Positions 59,319 through 64,000 of a stretch of 64,000 nucleotides of DNA are shown piece by piece. Both the position numbers and the translations under genes were made by a program. Position 1 is the first letter of the stretch. Each line of letters opens with the position of its first letter. Source of the DNA: JADKAV01 sp037045455 (lineage in GTDB: Bacteria; Actinomycetota; Actinomycetes; S36-B12; UBA10799); contig JBAOIN010000016.1 in the NCBI GenBank assembly GCA_037045455.1, positions 1-64,000 of the forward strand, in the 5' to 3' direction. Under the pieces are notes generated by a model, which made no database searches, had not been told where the DNA came from, and was given only the letters and a program-made list of their open reading frames with translations.

Positions 59319-59710
59319 GAGGTGCTCCCGAACAGGCTCTCGACGGTGTGCAGCAGCATGAAGTAGGCACCCGGGATCATCAGCACGACCCAAATCCCGA
59401 CGATCGCCCAGGTCATCTGGCGCTGCAGGCGAGGACCCTTGCTCCAGAAGTCCACCAAGATGATCCGGATCCCGTTGAGAGCGTGGAACAGGACCGCCCC
59501 GACCAGGCCGACCTCGAGCAGGTTGACGATCGGCGTCTTGTAGCTGGCGATCACCAGGTCGTACGCGTTAGGCGACACCCGCACGAGCGCGGTGTCCAGA
59601 ACGTGCACGAGCAGGAAGAAGAAGACGGCCACGCCGGTGATCCGGTGCGCGACCCAGGTCCACATCCCCTCGTGACCTCGGTAGAGCGTGCCGACGGAAG
59701 CGCTGGGCAC
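59315..59710 (-). CDS. sdhC: Succinate dehydrogenase cytochrome b subunit SdhC
   Basis: 131 residues from the GTG at 59710, preceded by GGAGGTACCA. RGHEGMWTWVAHRITGVAVF is the family N-terminus with the quinone-site Ser/Arg region; three membrane segments; heme-ligand His in AVLFHALNGIRIILVD. First gene of the sdhCDAB operon. Confidence 0.92.
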   Translation of the reverse strand: MPSASVGTLYRGHEGMWTWVAHRITGVAVFFFLLVHVLDTALVRVSPNAYDLVIASYKTPIVNLLEVGLVGAVLFHALNGIRIILVDFWSKGPRLQRQMTWAIVGIWVVLMIPGAYFMLLHTVESLFGSTS

Positions 59711-60027
59711 TGGTACCTCCTAAGCGGTGGTTACGTTTGCATGCTAGTGGGCGCGCGCGTTGAGGCACCTGCCAGTGTCGGTTTGGTCTCCGGTCGTCAC
59801 GTCATCGGTGAGACCTTCGCCCATCCGTTAGATCGATTTGCCCGGTTTAGTCCGGTTTGCCCTCTAACCGATGGTGCAAGGTCTAACGGATGACGTGAAG
59901 TCCGAGCGCTACCCGGCGGAACCCGAAGCATACTCCTGCGTTTCGGGGAAATTCAGCGGCGAGTCTGCCGGACACCGACTGTAAGCGTTGCGTAAGGTCG
60001 GAAGGGAGTTTCAGTGAAAGGACACAC
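59711..60027. other. Divergent intergenic region between sdhC and bmpA
   Basis: About 317 bases with no gene. It must hold both the sdh and bmpA promoters; I could not pick them with confidence. The repeated TCTAACSGATG sites at 59821–59893 are the main feature. Confidence 0.5.
59821..59893. promoter_or_regulatory. Three TCTAACSGATG operator-like sites
   Basis: TCTAACGGATGG on the minus strand at 59832–59821, TCTAACCGATGG at 59863–59874 and TCTAACGGATGA at 59882–59893. The first and third form an 11-bp inverted repeat (CATCCGTTAGA/TCTAACGGATG), the second and third are direct repeats 19 bases apart, about two helical turns. Likely operators for bmpA, sdhC or both. Confidence 0.5.
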
Positions 60028-61119
60028 ATGAAGAAACTGCGTCTTGCCGCGTTCGGTGCGGCAGCTGCGATGACACTGGCCGCGTGTGGCAGTGCCCCGT
60101 CGGACAGTGGCAGCAGCGCATCCCCTGCTGCCTCGGGTAGTAGCGACTTCCTCGCCTGCATGGTTTCCGACGCCGGTGGCATCGATGACCGCTCGTTCAA
60201 CGCCAACGCCTACAAGGGTGTGCAGGACGCGGTCGCCGAGTTCGGCATCCAGCAGAAGTTCCTGGAGTCGAAGAGCCAGACCGACTACGAGCCCAACATC
60301 AATGCGCTGGTCAACGACGACTGCGGCATCATCATCACGGTCGGCTTCCTGATGGAGGACGCCACGAAGAAGGCCGCGAAGCAGAACGCTGAAGAGAAGT
60401 TCGCGATCGTGGACGCTGCCAGCGACCCCGCGATCGACAACATGAAGGGCCTGGTGTTCAACACCGCGCAGTCCTCGTTCCTGGCCGGTTACCTGGCCGC
60501 TGGCATGAGCCAGACCGGCAAGGTCGCAACGTTCGGTGGCCTGGCGATCCCGTCGGTGACCTCCTTCATGGATGGTTACTGGGAGGGCGTGCAGTACTAC
60601 AACGAGCAGAACGGCAAGCAGGTCGAGGTGCTGGGCTGGGACCAGAACAAGCCTGACTCGGGTTCCTTCGCCGGTGGCTTCGATGACCAGGCCAAGGGCC
60701 AGCAGCTGGCCAAGAACTTCATCCAGCAGGGTGCGGACATCATCTTCCCGGTGGCCGGTCCCGTGGGTCTGGGTGCAGCCAAGGAAGCCCAGTCGACCGG
60801 TAAGGCCGACATCATCTGGGTCGACAGTGACGGCTACGAGTCGGCACCGCAGTACAAGGACGTGTTCCTGACCTCGGTGCTCAAGAAGATCGACGTCGCC
60901 GTGAAGGACACCATCGGCGAGACGATCGACGGCAACTTCTCCAACAAGGAGTACATCGGGACGCTGGAGAACGAGGGGACCGGCCTGGCGCCGTTCCACG
61001 ACTTCGAGGGCCAGGTTCCGCAGGAGCTGAAGGACCAGCTCGAGCAGATCCGGCAGGGGATCATCGACGGTTCGATCGAGGTCACCTCGCCGAACCAGCC
61101 GACGGATTCCGCCAGCTGA
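60028..61119 (+). CDS. BmpA-family nucleoside-binding lipoprotein
   Basis: 363 residues from the ATG at 60028 (AAAGGA upstream). Lipobox TLAACGSAP. The BMP domain starts FLACMVSDAGGIDDRSFNANAYKG-like after a Ser/Ala-rich linker; VGFLMEDATKKAAKQN and FPVAGPVGLGAAKEAQ are family blocks. BmpA/PnrA proteins bind purine nucleosides for import. First gene of an ABC operon with the two-domain ATPase and two permeases. Confidence 0.9.
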   Translation: MKKLRLAAFGAAAAMTLAACGSAPSDSGSSASPAASGSSDFLACMVSDAGGIDDRSFNANAYKGVQDAVAEFGIQQKFLESKSQTDYEPNINALVNDDCGIIITVGFLMEDATKKAAKQNAEEKFAIVDAASDPAIDNMKGLVFNTAQSSFLAGYLAAGMSQTGKVATFGGLAIPSVTSFMDGYWEGVQYYNEQNGKQVEVLGWDQNKPDSGSFAGGFDDQAKGQQLAKNFIQQGADIIFPVAGPVGLGAAKEAQSTGKADIIWVDSDGYESAPQYKDVFLTSVLKKIDVAVKDTIGETIDGNFSNKEYIGTLENEGTGLAPFHDFEGQVPQELKDQLEQIRQGIIDGSIEVTSPNQPTDSAS

Positions 61120-61129
61120 CGTGAGTCAC

Positions 61130-61164
61130 GTGAGGGGCCCAGGCATAGCGCGTGGGCCCCTCAC
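61130..61164 (+). terminator. Hairpin between bmpA and the ABC ATPase gene
   Basis: GTGAGGGGCCCA and TGGGCCCCTCAC form a perfect 12-bp stem with an 11-base loop, followed by GCATTTCT. It could attenuate the downstream genes so the binding protein is made in excess, as is common in ABC operons. Confidence 0.75.
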
Positions 61165-61189
61165 GCATTTCTAACCAGAGAGGCCGCCC

Positions 61190-62692
61190 GTGAAGCTCGA
61201 ACTCCGCGACATCACCAAGAAGTTCGGTGACTTCGCCGCAAACGAGGACATCTCGCTGACCGTCAACCCGGGCGAGATCGTCGCGCTGCTCGGTGAGAAT
61301 GGCGCCGGCAAGAGCACGCTCATGAACGTCGTCTACGGTCTGCTGCAACCGACCTCCGGCCAGATGTTCATCGACGATGTCCAGCAGACATTCGACGGTC
61401 CCGGTGACGCGATGGCGGCCGGCATCGGCATGGTTCACCAGCACTTCATGCTCATCCCGCCCTTCACGGTGGCCGAGAACGTGATGCTCGGTCACGAGCA
61501 CACCAAGGGCGCATTCCTGGACTTGGACACCGCCCGCGAGGAGGTGCGCCGGGTCTCCAGCGCTTACAACTTGCACGTCGACCCCGATGCCCTGGTCGAG
61601 GATCTCCCGGTCGGCGTCCAGCAGCGAGTCGAGATCATCAAGGCCCTGGTGCGCGACGCCGGCGTGCTCATCCTCGACGAGCCGACCGCGGTGCTCACCC
61701 CGCAGGAGACCGACGAACTGCTGGAAATCATGCGGGACCTGAAGTCCAAGGGCACCAGCATCGTCTTCATCTCCCACAAGCTGCGCGAGGTGCGCGCGGC
61801 CGCCGACCGGATCGTGGTGATCCGCCGCGGCAAGGTCGTGGGGGAGGCCACGCCGGACGCCACCCAGGCCGAACTCGCGGGCATGATGGTCGGCCGCGAG
61901 GTCAGCCTCACCGTCGAGAAGCCGCCGGGTAACCCGGGCGAGCCGGTGCTTGTCGTCAAGGAGGTCAGCGCTGCCGACCTGGAAGCCCGGCCGATCCTGC
62001 GCGATCTGAACTTCGAGGTCCGGGCCGGGGAGATCCTCGGGGTCGCCGGTGTGCAGGGCAATGGACAGACTGAATTGGCGCAGGTCCTCACCGGCCTATT
62101 CGAAGGCGAGGTGCAGGGCTCGATCACGGTGGCCGGCGAGGAGATGACCGGCCGCAGCCCGCGCGAGATCCTGGACTCCGGGCTCGGATACGTCCCGGAG
62201 GACCGCGAGCACGACGGCCTGATCAGTTCGTTCACCGTCACCGAGAACCTCGTGCTCGACCAGGTCGTGCACCCGCCGTTCTCCTCCGGAGGCGTGCTGA
62301 AGAAGTCGGTGATCGACGACAACGCCACCACGCTGATCGAGGAGTTCGACGTCCGCACGCAGGGCGCCAACGCTCTGGTGTCCTCACTGTCGGGCGGTAA
62401 CAAGCAGAAGGTCGTGATGGCCCGGGAGATCTCCCGGGTGGTCAAGGTCCTGGTCGCCTCGCAGCCCACTCGTGGTGTGGACGTCGGGTCCATCGAGTTC
62501 CTGCACAAACGCCTGGTCGAGGAGCGGGAGAAGGGAGCAGCGGTGCTGATCATCAGCAGCGAGCTCGACGAGATCTACGCATTGAGCGATCGCATCGCGG
62601 TGATGTACCGAGGGGCGATCATCGGGGTCGTCGGGCCCGACACCTCACGTGACCAGATGGGTCTGCTGATGGCGGGAGTGACCAATGAGTGA
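61190..62692 (+). CDS. Nucleoside ABC transporter ATPase (two ABC domains)
   Basis: 500 residues from the GTG at 61190. First domain: Walker A LLGENGAGKSTLMNVVYG, Q-loop MVHQHFMLIPPFTVAENV, Walker B VLILDEPTAVLTPQE; its signature is the unusual LPVGVQQRVEI. Second domain: GVQGNGQTELAQ replaces Walker A, as in this family; signature LSGGNKQKVVMAREI and SQPTRGVDVGSIEF. Same architecture as YufO/NupO. Overlaps the permease gene by eight bases. Confidence 0.93.
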   Translation: MKLELRDITKKFGDFAANEDISLTVNPGEIVALLGENGAGKSTLMNVVYGLLQPTSGQMFIDDVQQTFDGPGDAMAAGIGMVHQHFMLIPPFTVAENVMLGHEHTKGAFLDLDTAREEVRRVSSAYNLHVDPDALVEDLPVGVQQRVEIIKALVRDAGVLILDEPTAVLTPQETDELLEIMRDLKSKGTSIVFISHKLREVRAAADRIVVIRRGKVVGEATPDATQAELAGMMVGREVSLTVEKPPGNPGEPVLVVKEVSAADLEARPILRDLNFEVRAGEILGVAGVQGNGQTELAQVLTGLFEGEVQGSITVAGEEMTGRSPREILDSGLGYVPEDREHDGLISSFTVTENLVLDQVVHPPFSSGGVLKKSVIDDNATTLIEEFDVRTQGANALVSSLSGGNKQKVVMAREISRVVKVLVASQPTRGVDVGSIEFLHKRLVEEREKGAAVLIISSELDEIYALSDRIAVMYRGAIIGVVGPDTSRDQMGLLMAGVTNE

Positions 62693-63911
62693 CACCGCAA
62701 CCGCGACCCGCCCGCCGAGACGCGAACCGAAGCGGCCCAACCGCTTCCGCGCGGCGATGAGCGGCACCGCCGGTATCACGTTCCTCTCGATCGTCATGGC
62801 GCTGATCATCGGCGCCTTCTTCATCGCGCTGTCCGACCCCGCCGTCCAGGCCGCCAGCAAGTACTTCTTCGCGCAACCCATGGACACCATCAGCGCGGTG
62901 TGGACGTCGGTCAGCGAGGCCTACAAGGCCCTGCTGACCGGCATGCTGTTCAATCCCGAAGCCGACACGCTGGTCGGCGCGCTGAACCCGCTGAGCGAGA
63001 CGATCACGTTTGCGACCCCGCTGATCCTGGGCGGCCTGTCGGTGGCGCTGGCCTTCCGAGCCGGGCTGTTCAACATCGGCGCCGAGGGCCAGATCATCCT
63101 CGGTGCGATCTTCGCGTCCTTCATCGGCTTCCAGTTCACACTGCCGTGGGGCATCCACCTGCTGCTGGCAGTGCTCGGGGCGTTCGTCGGAGGTGCCTTG
63201 TGGGGTGGCATCGCCGGTTTCCTCAAGGCCAAGACCGGGGCCCATGAGGTCATCACCACGATCATGCTGAACTGGATCGCGACCTATCTCGTGGCGTGGC
63301 TGCTGACCAAGCCGCTGTTCCTGCGGGAGGGCCGGCAGGACCCGATCAGCCCGCCGGTCAAGGAGACCGCCGAGTACCCGACGTTCGTCGACCAGTGGCG
63401 GGTCCACGCCGGCATCCTGGTGGCGATCGCCTGTGCCGCGGGTGTGGCGTGGCTGCTGAACAAGTCGACGCTGGGCTTCCAGTTCCGCGCGGTGGGTGCG
63501 AACGCCAGTGCCGCGCGCACGGCAGGCATGAACGTGTCGCGCATGTACTTGCTGGTCATGCTCATCGCCGGTGGTCTGGCGGGACTGGCCGGTAGCGCGC
63601 AGGTGTTGGGTACAGAGAAGTCGTTGACCGGCGGTATCTCCGCTGGCATCGGCTTCGATGCCATCACCGTGGCGCTGTTGGGCCGGGCGAATCCGTGGGG
63701 TGTAGTAGCTGCCGGTCTGCTGTTCGGTGGTTTGCGCGCCGGTGGTCTGAACATGCAGACCGCCACCGGCACGCCCATCGACATCGTCCTGGTGATCCAG
63801 GCGCTGATCGTGTTGTTCATCGCCGCACCACCGTTGGTGAGATCGGTGTTCCGCCTGCCCGAGACGGGCCGCGGCGGATTCATGGAGGCCGCGAAGGGAT
63901 GGAACGGATGA
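62685..63911 (+). CDS. Nucleoside ABC transporter permease 1
   Basis: 408 residues from the ATG at 62685. About eight membrane segments after a basic N-terminus (ATRPPRREPKRPNRFRAAM). LALAFRAGLFNIGAEGQIIL-type segment (VALAFRAGLFNIGAEGQ) and GANASAARTAGMNVSRMYLL are the BPD_transp_2 signatures of YufP/NupP. Ends TGA overlapping the next ATG. Confidence 0.93.
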   Translation: MSDTATATRPPRREPKRPNRFRAAMSGTAGITFLSIVMALIIGAFFIALSDPAVQAASKYFFAQPMDTISAVWTSVSEAYKALLTGMLFNPEADTLVGALNPLSETITFATPLILGGLSVALAFRAGLFNIGAEGQIILGAIFASFIGFQFTLPWGIHLLLAVLGAFVGGALWGGIAGFLKAKTGAHEVITTIMLNWIATYLVAWLLTKPLFLREGRQDPISPPVKETAEYPTFVDQWRVHAGILVAIACAAGVAWLLNKSTLGFQFRAVGANASAARTAGMNVSRMYLLVMLIAGGLAGLAGSAQVLGTEKSLTGGISAGIGFDAITVALLGRANPWGVVAAGLLFGGLRAGGLNMQTATGTPIDIVLVIQALIVLFIAAPPLVRSVFRLPETGRGGFMEAAKGWNG

Positions 63912-64000
63912 GCGCGACTGCCGAAGCCCCGGCGCCCGAGGCGCTGCCCGAGGTGCACATCGTCCCGCCGACGCCACGCCTGGTGAAGGTCATGATTGGC
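63908..64000 (+). CDS. Nucleoside ABC transporter permease 2, N-terminus (partial)
   Basis: Starts at the ATG at 63908 (ATGA overlap) and runs off the window after 31 codons. The visible part is an Ala/Pro/Glu-rich cytoplasmic lead (APAPEALPEVHIVPPTPRL). Identification as the second permease (YufQ/NupQ-like) rests on operon order. Confidence 0.7.
   Translation, partial: MSATAEAPAPEALPEVHIVPPTPRLVKVMIG

Overview
High-GC actinobacterial chromosome. The gene order is one I know, from memory, from both Mycobacterium and Streptomyces: groES–groEL1 (His-rich tail)–whiB3–(bldM)–guaB–guaB3–choD–guaA, then pcrA, M23 peptidases, sucCD, perM, purN–purH, folD, mdh, icd, trpS, the sdh operon and a BmpA-type nucleoside ABC system. 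WhiB, BldM, PerM, DUF3017 and GuaB3 are actinobacterial signatures. I cannot name a genus. I saw no rRNA, tRNA or CRISPR array.

Layout. 0–5 kb: start of a secreted protein, a complete IS21-family element (221–2866, 5-bp duplication CTTAT), and a secreted IgGFc-binding-like protein. 5–9 kb: a methyltransferase and the HrcA/CIRCE-type groES-groEL operon. 9–15 kb: WhiB3, a CarH-like MerR regulator, a BldM-type regulator and two IMP-dehydrogenase family genes. 15–22 kb: L,D-transpeptidase, glpD, a gabD2–choD pair and an IS3-family element (20915–22259) inside a dispersed repeat. 22–26 kb: a sulfonate-type ABC operon ending in an Rrf2 regulator, with paired operator-like repeats at its promoter. 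26–34 kb: guaA, a secreted peptidase-fold protein, pcrA, tandem M23 peptidases and a lipase. 34–46 kb: sucCD, patatin, perM, purNH, folD, mdh, icd, exonuclease III. 46.6–48.7 kb: a second, different IS21-family element (GCGTT duplication). 49–64 kb: DUF222/HNH protein, CNNM transporter, diguanylate cyclase, trpS, RNA-ligase-like protein, two cupins, DacC, sdhCDAB and the nucleoside ABC importer, which runs off the end.

Functional grouping. TCA-cycle genes (sucCD, mdh, icd, sdhCDAB) and purine/one-carbon genes (guaB, guaB3, guaA, purN, purH, folD) dominate. Cell-envelope genes (L,D-transpeptidase, M23 pair, DacC, PerM) and stress or developmental regulators (CIRCE, WhiB3, BldM, CarH-like) make up most of the rest.

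Caution on sequence quality. More than forty reading-frame breaks interrupt otherwise well-conserved and often essential genes (purH, mdh, icd, sdhB, guaA). Every one I could resolve is an extra base, occasionally two, never a missing base, and the extra base usually creates a new CG dinucleotide. I therefore treat these genes as intact in the organism and damaged in the assembly. guaA hides three such insertions that cancel, so its frame stays open while about 50 residues are wrong. By contrast, the istA gene of the second IS21 element carries two in-frame stops with no frame change and looks genuinely dead.

The most interesting non-coding structure is a set of dispersed repeats: a palindromic repeat at 14.87 kb whose second copy was split by the IS3 element, a roughly 130-bp repeat at 29.7 and 42.9 kb, an alternating inverted-repeat cluster before sucC, and repeated operator-like sites before the sulfonate operon and before bmpA.
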